Of a DNA stretch of 9,681 nucleotides, positions 1-7,227 are shown in pieces. Made by a program: the position numbers and the translations under genes. The stretch is from positions 1 to 9,681 of the forward strand of contig JAITNE010000200.1 in assembly GCA_031290635.1 (NCBI GenBank), given 5' to 3'. This DNA is from Tannerella sp. (GTDB taxonomy: Bacteria; Bacteroidota; Bacteroidia; Bacteroidales; Tannerellaceae). Each line of letters starts with the position of its first letter. Within the stretch, counting starts at the first letter, position 1. The notes under the pieces are model-generated. The model ran no database searches, was not told where the DNA came from, and saw nothing but the letters and a program-made list of their open reading frames with translations.

Positions 1-180
1 TGTCGCACATCCGTCAGGCAATTGCCTCGGGGCGAACGTTGTTTCGTGCAATTCGTGCAATCCGTGGACAACTCGCACATAGCGTGTCGCGCATCCGTCA
101 GGCAATTGCCTCGGGGCGAACGTTGTTTCGTGCAATTCGTGCAATTCGTGGACAACTCTACTATCGCGTGTCGCACATAT
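1..180. repeat. 84-bp tandem repeat, two copies plus start of a third
   Basis: Copy 1 spans 1-84 and copy 2 spans 85-168. A third copy begins at 169 but diverges after TGTCGCACAT. The copies differ at only a few positions. Each contains the 12-bp palindrome AGGCAATTGCCT (16-27 and 100-111) and, near its 3' side, three degenerate 9-bp subrepeats of the form TTCGTGCAA/TCCGTGGA. Because 84 is a multiple of three, a spurious 60-codon frame runs through the array; I do not regard it as a gene. The same architecture and the same 84-bp period recur at 7891-8058. No transposase is nearby. What the repeat does is unknown. Confidence 0.85.
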
Positions 181-183
181 CCA

Positions 184-260
184 TCCCCAATTCTCAACTT
201 CTAATTTCTAACTCCTAATTCCTAACTTCTAATTCCTAATTTCTAACTTCTAATTCTCAA
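184..260. repeat. Heptamer tandem array (YTYCTAA)
   Basis: Ten uninterrupted 7-bp units of consensus YTYCTAA or TTCTCAA run from 191 to 260. An eleventh, TCCCCAA, sits at 184-190. The array begins and ends with TTCTCAA. It lies between the 84-bp repeats and the efflux promoter. Heptamer arrays of this kind resemble the short tandemly repeated repetitive (STRR) sequences described in cyanobacteria, and similar AT-rich heptamer runs occur between genes in Bacteroidota. The function is unknown. Confidence 0.85.
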
Positions 261-305
261 TTCCTTTTCGTTATCATCTTTCCCTTTTTCGTTTTAGCGC
301 GTATC

Positions 306-338
306 TTGACCGTATTTGATTGAAATTTTGTACCTTTG
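306..338 (+). promoter_or_regulatory. Bacteroidota-type promoter of the efflux operon
   Basis: TACCTTTG at 331-338 is a full match to the Bacteroidota -7 consensus TAnnTTTG. A TTG at 306-308 lies 22 bases upstream as a candidate -33 element. The box ends 25 bases before the adaptor ATG, which implies a leader of only about 20 bases. No clear operator palindrome is seen between the box and the ATG. Confidence 0.7.
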
Positions 339-363
339 CAGGATAAATTATTGAAGTATATTT

Positions 364-1509
364 ATGAAGAAGATTAATTTTATTGTAGCTTTAAGCATTG
401 CGCTTATTGTCTTTTCATGCGGAAATAAAGATTCGCACGACAAACAGGAACATCAGGCAGAACAGGGCAAGTCCGCCGGTTCCATGTCCGCTAAAACAAC
501 ATCCTACCCTGTCGCTACCGTCTCACGAGGCTCAGCCGAGCTTGTTACCTATTATCCGGCAACCCTGCGCGGTAAGGAAGACGTCGAGATACGCCCGCGC
601 ATCGACGGTTTCATCGAAGACATACTTATTGATGAAGGATCGGCAGTTCATCAGGGACAGGTTTTGTTCAGGATAAACTCACCGCAGGCCGAGCAGTCTG
701 TCAGCACGGCTCAGGCGGCCGTTGCAGTAGCCGAGGCACAGCTTGCTACCGCCGATTTGAACGTCAGCCGGATGCAGCCGTTAGCCGACAAGGGCATCAT
801 CAGCAAGGTGCAGCTGGAAGCATATAAAAATGCCGCTAACGCCGCCAAAGCCTCTAAAGAGCAAGCCCTGGCGCAACTCAAAAACGCCAACGCAACCATG
901 TCGTGGACCTCGGTTACAAGCCCTGTCAACGGACACGTCGGCGCTGTAGCCTACCGCAAGGGCAGTTTAGTCAGCAACCAGAACGTGCTCACTACCGTTG
1001 CAAACACTGCCACCGTCTTTGCCTGCTTCTCGCTTAACGAAAAAGAACTGACCGGCTTTCTCGGACGACTTGAAGGCGTCTCCCGGACAGAAAAACTCCG
1101 GAACTCGCCCGAAGTAAGCCTTACCCTTGCCGACGGCTCGGTCTATCCATTAAAAGGACGCATCGAAACCATCGCCGGAGTAGTCAACATCACCACCGGA
1201 AGCGCCGGTCTGAGAGCAGTCTTCGACAATGCCGACGGACAGCTTCGCAGCGGCACGAGCGGCACGATAGCCATACCAGCCTTCTACACCGACGTAGTCA
1301 TCATCCCACAACGCGCAACCTTCGCCCAGCAGGACAAGACGCTGGTTTATGTCGTCGAAGACGGCCGCGCCATCCAGCGCATCATCGAAGTTACCGCCAC
1401 GCCCGACGGACAGTCATATATAGTACATTCCGGCTTGCAGGCAGGCGAGAGCATTGTCACAGAGGGCGTCGCCACGCTCGTTAACGGTACACGAATCACT
1501 AATCCATAA
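364..1509 (+). CDS. RND efflux periplasmic adaptor (membrane fusion lipoprotein)
   Basis: This 381-residue protein is an AcrA/MexA-type periplasmic adaptor that bridges an RND pump and an outer-membrane channel. The N-terminus is a lipoprotein signal (charged MKK, hydrophobic core, IVFSC with the lipidated Cys at residue 19), so it should be anchored in a membrane facing the periplasm. A polar linker runs to about residue 45. The first lipoyl half follows (RPRIDGFIEDILIDEGSAV, about 77-95), then an Ala/Gln-rich coiled-coil hairpin (about 110-175). The second lipoyl half (TSPVNGHVGAVAYRKGSLV) and the beta-barrel and membrane-proximal domains complete it. The length is normal for the family. 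The ATG lies 25 bases after a TAnnTTTG box. The pump ORF starts three bases after its stop, so the two are almost certainly cotranscribed. The substrate cannot be read from sequence; the HAE-1 partner suggests drugs, bile-type compounds or other amphiphiles. Confidence 0.93.
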   Translation: MKKINFIVALSIALIVFSCGNKDSHDKQEHQAEQGKSAGSMSAKTTSYPVATVSRGSAELVTYYPATLRGKEDVEIRPRIDGFIEDILIDEGSAVHQGQVLFRINSPQAEQSVSTAQAAVAVAEAQLATADLNVSRMQPLADKGIISKVQLEAYKNAANAAKASKEQALAQLKNANATMSWTSVTSPVNGHVGAVAYRKGSLVSNQNVLTTVANTATVFACFSLNEKELTGFLGRLEGVSRTEKLRNSPEVSLTLADGSVYPLKGRIETIAGVVNITTGSAGLRAVFDNADGQLRSGTSGTIAIPAFYTDVVIIPQRATFAQQDKTLVYVVEDGRAIQRIIEVTATPDGQSYIVHSGLQAGESIVTEGVATLVNGTRITNP

Positions 1510-1512
1510 ATC

Positions 1513-4500
1513 ATGCTTAAAACATTCATAGACCGTCCCGTATTATCAACGGTTATCTCCATACTTATAGTTGTGCTCGGTATCATCGGGCTGCTGATGC
1601 TTCCGGTGGAGCAGTATCCCGACATTGCGCCGCCTACCGTCAGGGTTTCAGCCACTTATCCGGGCGCTAACGCCGATGTAGTCATGAACTCCGTAGTCAT
1701 ACCGCTCGAGGAGCAAATCAACGGCGTCGAAGGCATGACCTACATGACCTCGACGGCTTCAAACACAGGTAGCGCCAACATTTCGGTATTCTTCGAGAAG
1801 GGCATCAATCCCGACATTGCGGCCGTAAACGTACAGAATCAGGTCGCCAGAGCCACGCCCCGACTGCCGCAGGAGGTTACTCAGATAGGCGTTACGGTGC
1901 GCAAACAGCAGAGTTCTACTATTCTGATGATTAATTTCACCACCGACAACCCCGATTATGACCAGACATTCCTCCAGAACTACGCCAACATCCACCTTCT
2001 GCCGCCCATCAAGCGTGTAAAGGGCGTTGGCGATGCTAACGTGTACGGCGCTCGCGACTATTCCATGCGTATCTGGCTGAAACCCGACGTGATGGCGGCT
2101 TACAGACTGACTACTCAGGAGGTCGTCGCCGCGCTTCAGGAGCAGAACATCGAAGCAGCGCCCGGCGAACTCGGCCAGGAAAGCAAACAGGCGTTTCAGT
2201 ACACCCTCAAGTACACCGGACGGCTCAAAACCACTGTTGAATACGAGAATATCATCGTCCGCTCTATCGACGGACAGGTGCTGCGGCTGCGCGACGTGGC
2301 GGAGGTCGAACTCGGCGCGCTTAACTATACCGTGCTCTCGAAGGTCGATGGCAATCAGTCGGTAACGATCGGCATCAACCAGACGGCAGGCTCGAACGCG
2401 CAGGAAGTTATCAACAATATCAAAGCCGGACTTGATGAGGCCGCGCTCAACTTCCCTCCCGGCCTGAAAATCATCTACGTACAGGATGCAAACGAGTTTC
2501 TCGACGCATCCATCGAAAAAGTGCTGCATACTCTGGTGGAGGCTTTCCTGCTCGTGTTTGTGGTAGTGCTGATTTTCCTCCAAAACTTCCGTTCTACGCT
2601 GATTCCGGCCATAGCCGTGCCTGTCGCCATCGTGGGAACGTTCTTCTTCCTTCAGATGTTCGGATTTTCCATCAACCTGCTGACGCTGTTCGCTCTCGTT
2701 CTGGCTATCGGTATTGTGGTGGATGATGCGATAGTGGTGGTCGAAGCCGTCCACGCCCAGCTTGACGCCGGTATGACCGACTCGCGCGAGGCTACCATCA
2801 AGGCGATAAAGGAGATTGCGCCGGCTATCGTGTCTATCACGCTGGTAATGTCGGCGGTATTCGTGCCTGTGAGTTTTATCGGAGGTACTTCGGGTGTATT
2901 CTACAAGCAATTTGGGTTGACGCTCGCTGTTGCTATCCTGCTTTCGGCGGTTAATGCACTGACGCTAAGCCCGGCGCTGTGCGCTATCTTCCTTAAAGGA
3001 AAACACAAGTCTTCGGAGAAGTCTTCTTTGGATAATTCATCTTTGGAGATGTCTTCTTCTTCAAAAACAACATCTTCCAAGCAAAGCAATAACATCTTCT
3101 CCCGTTTTGCTTCCTTATTTAATATATTTTTTGAAGCTGCGACAGTGAAGTACGGTCGAGCGCTGCACTTTCTCGGTAAACGCGGTCATCGCTGGATTAC
3201 ATTAACCTTGATTCTAACGATGGTTACCCTGCTTTTCACCCTGATGAAAGTTATTCCTTCCGGCTTTGTGCCGCAGGAAGACAGCGGCGGAGTGATGGGA
3301 ATGGTTACCCTTGCGCCGGGCGCTTCGCTTGAACGCACGCAGGAAATCACGCAGGAAGTTACCGACATAGCACGCAACATCGAACACGTGCAGAACGTCG
3401 CTTCACTCGTGGGAGTAAACTTTATGAGCGGACAAGGCAGCTCCTACGCCACGATTCAGATCAAGATGTACCCGTGGAACGACCGCAAGATTACTACAAA
3501 CCAGGTCGCCGCCATCCTCAAAGATAAGACCGCCGACATCAAGGACGCTACCTTTATCTTTATGGGAACGCCGACCCTGCAAGGCTTCGGGCTTAGCAAC
3601 GGCGTAGAGCTGCAGATGCAAGACCGCACGGGCGGCGACATTAACCACTTCTTCGACGTAACCAACGACTTCCTCGCCGCCATGCGCCAAAGGCCTGAAG
3701 TAATGATGGCGATGACTACCTTCAACCCTAACTTCCCGCAGAAGCAAATCGACGCTAATGTCGCCAGGATAAAGGAAGCCGGACTGACGCTCGGACAGGT
3801 TATGAGCACCCTGCAAGCCTTTGTCGGCAGCATGTACGTCTCCGACTTCAACCTTTACGGCAAGCAATTCAGGGTGATGGTGCAGGCGCTGCCGGAATAT
3901 CGCGAGCGGCTTGACAATCTCGACGGCTTCTTTGTCCGTACGGCTTCCGGAGAGATGGCTGCCGTAACGGAATTTCTTACTGTTACAGATGTAACCGCGC
4001 CTCAAACGCTGAGCCGCTTTAACATGTACTCGTCGATGAGCATCACCATCATGCCGAATTATATCGGAGGATATGCCAATGGAGACGTACTTCGCGCTAT
4101 CGACGAAGTCGGCGAGGAGATACTGCCCGAAAGCTTTACCTACGACTACTCCGGCATGACGCGCGAAGAAGTCAAGAGCGGCGGACAGACATACATGATT
4201 CTGGCCTTATGCCTGATATTTGTTTACCTCCTGCTGTCAGCGCTCTACGAGAGCTACATCCTTCCTTTGGCCGTAATCTGTTCGCTGCCGGTGGGACTGG
4301 CCGGCGTTTATATCTTCATCTTCATCGGAATGTCGATGGGAACAGGTATTGTAAACAATATTTACGTACAGATTTCGCTGATAATGCTGATTGGAATGCT
4401 GGCTAAGAACGCCATTCTGATTGTCGAGTACGCCGTCCAGCGACGCAAGCAGGGATTGAGCATAGTAGAATCGGCCGTCAACGGCGCTGTAGCCCGACTT

Positions 4501-6111
4501 CGACCTATCCTGATGACTTCATTCGCCCTCATCTTCGGACTGTTGCCGCTGGCTATGGCTTCAGGCGCAGGAGCTATCGGCAACCGTTCAATCGGCATCT
4601 CGGCCATCGGCGGAATGCTGATCGGCACGTTCCTCGGCATACTTGTAGTGCCTTCGCTGTTCATCATCTTTCAATTGATTCAAGAACGATTCAGCAAGTC
4701 CGGCTTAGTCAACGCCGCGAAGATGATAGCGGTCGTCAGCATACTGTCGATCGGCACATCCTGCCGTGTACTCAATAAATTTCAGTCGCCGGAGGTTGAT
4801 ACAACCGATATTTATCGATCGGAATATACATCAAATGATACTGCGACGGTCGCATCGCTGCCCTGGACTGCGTACTTTACCGATCCAACCCTGCAATCAC
4901 TTATTAAGGAAGGACTGAGCGCCAACTTCGACCTGCGAACTGCTTATCTTCGCGTGGAGGAGGCTGCGGCGGCGCTTTCGATAGTGCGGGCGGCATATTT
5001 CCCCACAGCAGGACTTGCCGGACAAGCCACACACTCGCGTACAAGCGAGCAAAACGGCATTACCGACGCACTCGGCTACGGCAGCAATCGTTATCAATTG
5101 GGAATTGCCGTGCAATGGGAGGTTGACCTCTGGGGAAAACTCAACCGTCGTTCGCGAGCCGGCATGGCGCAATATCTCCAAAGCATCGAATACAAGCGGC
5201 TGATACAGACTACTCTTATCTCAAACATCGCCGCCTCCTACTTTACTTTGATGGCGCTTGACGAACAGCTTCACATCTCGCTCGAAACGATAGAAGTGTT
5301 GAAGCAAAACACAGTTTCGATGCAGGCGATGATGGACGCCGGACTGCTGACTGCCGCCGCTGTAGAACAAAGCCGCGCACTGCTGGCTTCGACGCAGGTC
5401 TCGGCCTTAAATCTTGAAGTCTCTATCCGCAAGTTGGAGAACGCCCTTTCCATCGTCGCAGGACGCAAACCCGGCGCTATCGACAGGCAGCTTTTGTCCA
5501 CCTGGACAGCTCCTGCAGCCACATTGCCGCATGGCGTACCGGCTCAGATGCTGGCCTTGCGTCCCGACGTGCGCTCAGCCGAACTGCAGTTGCGTTCAGC
5601 CTTCGAGTTGCGCAACGCCGCGCAAGCATCGCTCTATCCCTCATTGACGCTCACTTCCGGCACTATGCTCGGCTACGGTTCTACCTCGTTAGCCGACTTT
5701 TTCAAGCCCGAAAACCTTCTGGCTAACGTCATTGTCGGCTTGACGCAGCCTGTCTTTGCCGGAAATCAACTGCGTGCCCAGGTGAAAATCACGAAAGCGC
5801 AGGAGCAGGAAGCGCTGACTGCCTTTGAAAAAGCTGCATTGACCGCAGCGCGTGAGGTTTCGGACGTATTATTTGTTTACGACAAGGCGATTGAAAAGAC
5901 TGTTTACCGTCGCGAGCAGATAGAATCGCTACGCAAGTCGGTTGACTATACCGGAGAGTTGCTTCTTGCCGGCGAAGCGACCTATCTTGAGGTCTTAACC
6001 GCCCGTCAGAGCTACTTAACCGCCCAACTCGCCTCTGTAAACGACATTTTAGAAAAAGCACAAGCCATAATCGACCTCTACCGCGCATTAGGCGGAGGCG
6101 ACGGTGATTAA
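1513..6111 (+). CDS. RND (HAE-1/AcrB-type) pump fused to NodT-type outer-membrane factor
   Basis: One open frame of 1532 residues carries two normally separate proteins. Residues 1-1070 are a complete AcrB-like proton/drug antiporter. The start FIDRPVLSTVI, LPVEQYPDIAPPTV and NPDIAAVNVQNQ are classic HAE-1 signatures. The proton-relay residues are present: Asp404-Asp405 in GIVVDDAIVVVE (TM4), Lys965 in GMLAKNAILIVEYA (TM10), and RLRPILMTS. Residues 1071-1532 form a full-length OprM/NodT-type outer-membrane factor (WEVDLWGKL, LALRPDVRSAELQLR, and the closing coiled coil LLLAGEATYLEVLTARQSYL). The junction is a leftover lipoprotein signal: Met1071, a short hydrophobic run, then IGTSC with Cys1084. 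The loop after TM6 has a Ser-rich insertion (500-525). Fused CusA-TolC forms are known for metal pumps in Bacteroidota; this one is of the multidrug type. Lost-stop mutation, sequencing error and a genuine fusion are all possible, but the absence of any frame defect over 4.6 kb favours a real fusion. Confidence 0.92.
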   Translation: MLKTFIDRPVLSTVISILIVVLGIIGLLMLPVEQYPDIAPPTVRVSATYPGANADVVMNSVVIPLEEQINGVEGMTYMTSTASNTGSANISVFFEKGINPDIAAVNVQNQVARATPRLPQEVTQIGVTVRKQQSSTILMINFTTDNPDYDQTFLQNYANIHLLPPIKRVKGVGDANVYGARDYSMRIWLKPDVMAAYRLTTQEVVAALQEQNIEAAPGELGQESKQAFQYTLKYTGRLKTTVEYENIIVRSIDGQVLRLRDVAEVELGALNYTVLSKVDGNQSVTIGINQTAGSNAQEVINNIKAGLDEAALNFPPGLKIIYVQDANEFLDASIEKVLHTLVEAFLLVFVVVLIFLQNFRSTLIPAIAVPVAIVGTFFFLQMFGFSINLLTLFALVLAIGIVVDDAIVVVEAVHAQLDAGMTDSREATIKAIKEIAPAIVSITLVMSAVFVPVSFIGGTSGVFYKQFGLTLAVAILLSAVNALTLSPALCAIFLKGKHKSSEKSSLDNSSLEMSSSSKTTSSKQSNNIFSRFASLFNIFFEAATVKYGRALHFLGKRGHRWITLTLILTMVTLLFTLMKVIPSGFVPQEDSGGVMGMVTLAPGASLERTQEITQEVTDIARNIEHVQNVASLVGVNFMSGQGSSYATIQIKMYPWNDRKITTNQVAAILKDKTADIKDATFIFMGTPTLQGFGLSNGVELQMQDRTGGDINHFFDVTNDFLAAMRQRPEVMMAMTTFNPNFPQKQIDANVARIKEAGLTLGQVMSTLQAFVGSMYVSDFNLYGKQFRVMVQALPEYRERLDNLDGFFVRTASGEMAAVTEFLTVTDVTAPQTLSRFNMYSSMSITIMPNYIGGYANGDVLRAIDEVGEEILPESFTYDYSGMTREEVKSGGQTYMILALCLIFVYLLLSALYESYILPLAVICSLPVGLAGVYIFIFIGMSMGTGIVNNIYVQISLIMLIGMLAKNAILIVEYAVQRRKQGLSIVESAVNGAVARLRPILMTSFALIFGLLPLAMASGAGAIGNRSIGISAIGGMLIGTFLGILVVPSLFIIFQLIQERFSKSGLVNAAKMIAVVSILSIGTSCRVLNKFQSPEVDTTDIYRSEYTSNDTATVASLPWTAYFTDPTLQSLIKEGLSANFDLRTAYLRVEEAAAALSIVRAAYFPTAGLAGQATHSRTSEQNGITDALGYGSNRYQLGIAVQWEVDLWGKLNRRSRAGMAQYLQSIEYKRLIQTTLISNIAASYFTLMALDEQLHISLETIEVLKQNTVSMQAMMDAGLLTAAAVEQSRALLASTQVSALNLEVSIRKLENALSIVAGRKPGAIDRQLLSTWTAPAATLPHGVPAQMLALRPDVRSAELQLRSAFELRNAAQASLYPSLTLTSGTMLGYGSTSLADFFKPENLLANVIVGLTQPVFAGNQLRAQVKITKAQEQEALTAFEKAALTAAREVSDVLFVYDKAIEKTVYRREQIESLRKSVDYTGELLLAGEATYLEVLTARQSYLTAQLASVNDILEKAQAIIDLYRALGGGDGD
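3004..3094 (+). repeat. Ser-rich pentapeptide repeat inside the RND pump
   Basis: Within the pump, residues 500-525 read as degenerate five-residue units: KSSLD, NSSLE, MSSSS, KTTSS. The DNA has a matching 15-bp period rich in TCTTCTTTGGA. The position corresponds to the cytoplasmic loop between TM6 and the amphipathic helix in AcrB-like pumps, where extra length should be tolerated. The base composition differs visibly from the flanking coding sequence, which suggests expansion by slipped-strand replication. Confidence 0.7.
4723..4764 (+). other. Internal lipoprotein signal at the pump/OMF junction
   Basis: Encodes pump residues 1071-1084, MIAVVSILSIGTSC, preceded by a Lys and a polar stretch. 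This has the layout of a lipoprotein signal peptide: positive n-region, short hydrophobic core, small residues, Cys. The -3 residue is Gly rather than the preferred Leu, so the lipobox is imperfect. ATG 4723 would be the natural start of a separate outer-membrane factor gene. No Shine-Dalgarno sequence is seen before it, but that is not informative in Bacteroidota. Confidence 0.6.
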
Positions 6112-6141
6112 AACTCGTCATTAGATTCTTTGGTTTTGGTG

Positions 6142-6188
6142 ATTTCCTGTATAATAATGTACGCGTACATTATATACAGGAAATTTTT
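6142..6188 (+). terminator. Rho-independent terminator of the efflux operon
   Basis: About 30 bases after the fusion stop there is a near-perfect inverted repeat. The left arm TTTCCTGTATAATAATGTAC (6143-6162) pairs with GTACATTATATACAGGAAA (6165-6183) with a single bulged A, and a T-run follows at 6184-6188. The centre GTACGCGTAC is self-complementary, so the loop is minimal. The T-run lies only on the 3' side, which indicates termination of rightward transcription. Confidence 0.85.
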
Positions 6189-6279
6189 GCATGTAAATAC
6201 AGTGTATCTTCTGAATTTTGCAGAAAAAATACTTGGCGACTTTCACTGAGATGCTCGTAAAGACGTCGTAGCATGGAAA

Positions 6280-6297
6280 TTTCAATTTTTATTGAAA
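6280..6297. repeat. Small inverted repeat TTTCAAT-N4-ATTGAAA
   Basis: A perfect 7-bp inverted repeat with a four-T loop lies between the efflux terminator and the next promoter. No T-run follows on either strand, so it is not a standard terminator. It sits 16 bases upstream of the -33 element at 6313 and could be a protein-binding site, though AT-rich sequence often gives such repeats by chance. Apart from this, 6189-6312 holds only a weak ATGCT/AGCAT hairpin at about 6251-6274 and no gene. Confidence 0.4.
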
Positions 6298-6312
6298 ATA
6301 ATTGCCAAAAAA

Positions 6313-6344
6313 TTTGGAGGTATCAAAAAAAAACCATATCTTTG
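6313..6344 (+). promoter_or_regulatory. Consensus Bacteroidota promoter
   Basis: TTTG at 6313-6316, a 20-base spacer, and TATCTTTG at 6337-6344 match both the -33 TTTG and -7 TAnnTTTG elements with canonical spacing. It is the best promoter match in the window. The nearest ORF on this strand, the DUF805 gene, starts 280 bases later. The transcript therefore has an unusually long leader, or the promoter serves a small RNA encoded just downstream. Confidence 0.75.
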
Positions 6345-6440
6345 CAACTCGGCCGGATGATTTACTGCGCTGTCGGAAGATTCGCAACCATAGTTTGAGA
6401 GCCGCGAGTTGGAGTTTAACGTATTGAAACTGCAAAAAAT
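6345..6440 (+). ncRNA. Candidate structured small RNA or leader
   Basis: Directly after a consensus promoter, CAACTCG (6345-6351) pairs with CGAGTTG (6405-6411) to close a multi-part fold. Alternatively, CAACT/AGTTG plus CGGC/GCCG can form with a two-base bulge. Inside, ACT-GCG-CT-GTC, a GGAA tetraloop, then GAT-T-CGC and AGT form an interrupted hairpin (6364-6393). The segment is more GC-rich than its surroundings and has no ORF. The GGAA apex recalls signal-recognition-particle RNA, but the conserved AGG/AGCA symmetric loop is absent, so I do not name it. The 3' end is undefined and no terminator is obvious. Confidence 0.4.
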
Positions 6441-6490
6441 GACTCGGTTTTACCATTCATAATATGCAGTAACAAGGATACGAAGCAGAA

Positions 6491-6517
6491 ACAGTCAGTA
6501 TTTAACTTATTGACTGT
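6491..6517. promoter_or_regulatory. Hairpin in the DUF805 leader
   Basis: ACAGTCAGTA (6491-6500) and TATTGACTGT (6508-6517) form a 10-bp stem with one G-T wobble and a 7-base loop, 108 bases before the DUF805 start. No T-run follows, so termination is unlikely. It could stabilise the 3' end of an upstream small RNA, act in the leader, or be an operator. The rest of 6441-6624 is AT-rich with no other feature visible. Confidence 0.45.
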
Positions 6518-6624
6518 CAATGATTGGAAGTGATTTAGAATAACTTATACAAAAATATAAATTCACACGAAGAATAAAGTGGAAACAGATACCACTCAAA
6601 AAAACGAAATTAAAAAATCTTATT

Positions 6625-7032
6625 ATGAAATGGTATTTAAAAGTATTAAAACAGTACGCTGACTTTAGCGGAAGAGCAAGAAGAACAGAATATTGGATGT
6701 TTGCACTGTTCAACATGCTGATTGTATTTTCATTAGTTCTTATTTCCGTCATTATCGGCGGAATACTTGGAGGCGGCGATGGAGCAGCAACAGGAAGCAC
6801 AGCAGGCTTGGTGCTTTACTCTATTTATGCCATATTTGTCTTCATTCCCGCGTTGGCCGTTGTAGTCAGACGACTGCACGACACAGGCAAAGGAGGAGGA
6901 TGGGTATTTATCACATTTGTTCCTTTGATAGGAAGTCTTTGGTTTTTAGTTCTGATGATTCAGGACGGCGAATCAGGATCAAACCGATTTGGAGCAAACC
7001 CTAAAGAATTGTCAATCGAATCACCTTATTGA
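6625..7032 (+). CDS. DUF805 family inner-membrane protein
   Basis: The 135-residue product belongs to the DUF805 family (as in E. coli YhaH/YhaI), a group of small membrane proteins of unknown function. The family marks are all present: FSGRARRTEYW at 14-24, VRRLHDTGKGGGW at 81-93, and a C-terminal DGESGSNRFGANPK. Three membrane segments are apparent, at about 27-50, 61-80 and 92-112, the second and third joined by the conserved RRLHD loop. Length is normal for the family. The first in-frame ATG was chosen; no ribosome-binding site is visible, as usual in this phylum. The gene stands alone between two untranslated structured regions and shows no link to the efflux operon, from which a terminator separates it. 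Confidence 0.93.
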   Translation: MKWYLKVLKQYADFSGRARRTEYWMFALFNMLIVFSLVLISVIIGGILGGGDGAATGSTAGLVLYSIYAIFVFIPALAVVVRRLHDTGKGGGWVFITFVPLIGSLWFLVLMIQDGESGSNRFGANPKELSIESPY

Positions 7033-7057
7033 GTTGGTTTATTGATAGCTCCTTACG

Positions 7058-7115
7058 AGAGTAGTGCGTGTACTTGGACAACATGACAGTTGTCCGTACC
7101 GCACGCTATCGCTCT
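7058..7115. repeat. Long imperfect hairpin after DUF805
   Basis: The core GGACAAC (7076-7082) pairs with GTTGTCC (7089-7095) around a 6-base loop. It extends outward through GTAC/GTAC, GTGCG/CGCAC, TAG/CTA and AGAG/CTCT, with one- to three-base bulges, giving over 20 paired bases. No T-run follows, so it is not a standard terminator. It could protect the 3' end of the DUF805 mRNA or be a decayed mobile-element end. The sequence from 7116 to 7227 shows no gene or other feature. Confidence 0.55.
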
Positions 7116-7227
7116 GATACAATCAGCACGGTTTAATACGACGCTACCTGACAAAGAAGAGTTAAGAAATATGATGAACCAACTATTAGAATATGTTTGA
7201 CAACTTTGAATTCTCTCTCAAGCTATA

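Noticed and set aside
1..180. CRISPR array
   Set aside because: The 84-bp units are near-identical along their whole length, with no variable spacers and no cas genes nearby.
22..204. 60-codon forward ORF at the window start
   Set aside because: It is produced by the 84-bp repeat, whose length is a multiple of three; it has no promoter and no recognisable protein character.
1759..2910. 383-codon reverse-strand ORF
   Set aside because: It lies wholly inside the pump coding sequence, is His/Arg/Asp-rich in the manner of an antisense shadow, and has no promoter.
3403..4005. 200-codon reverse-strand ORF
   Set aside because: Antisense shadow of the strongly supported pump frame.
6364..6393. Signal recognition particle RNA, suggested by a GGAA tetraloop
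   Set aside because: The conserved AGG/AGCA symmetric loop expected below the tetraloop is missing; kept only as an unnamed candidate RNA.
6625..7032. DUF805 protein as part of the efflux system
   Set aside because: A strong terminator and its own upstream promoter separate it from the operon, and the family has no established efflux role.
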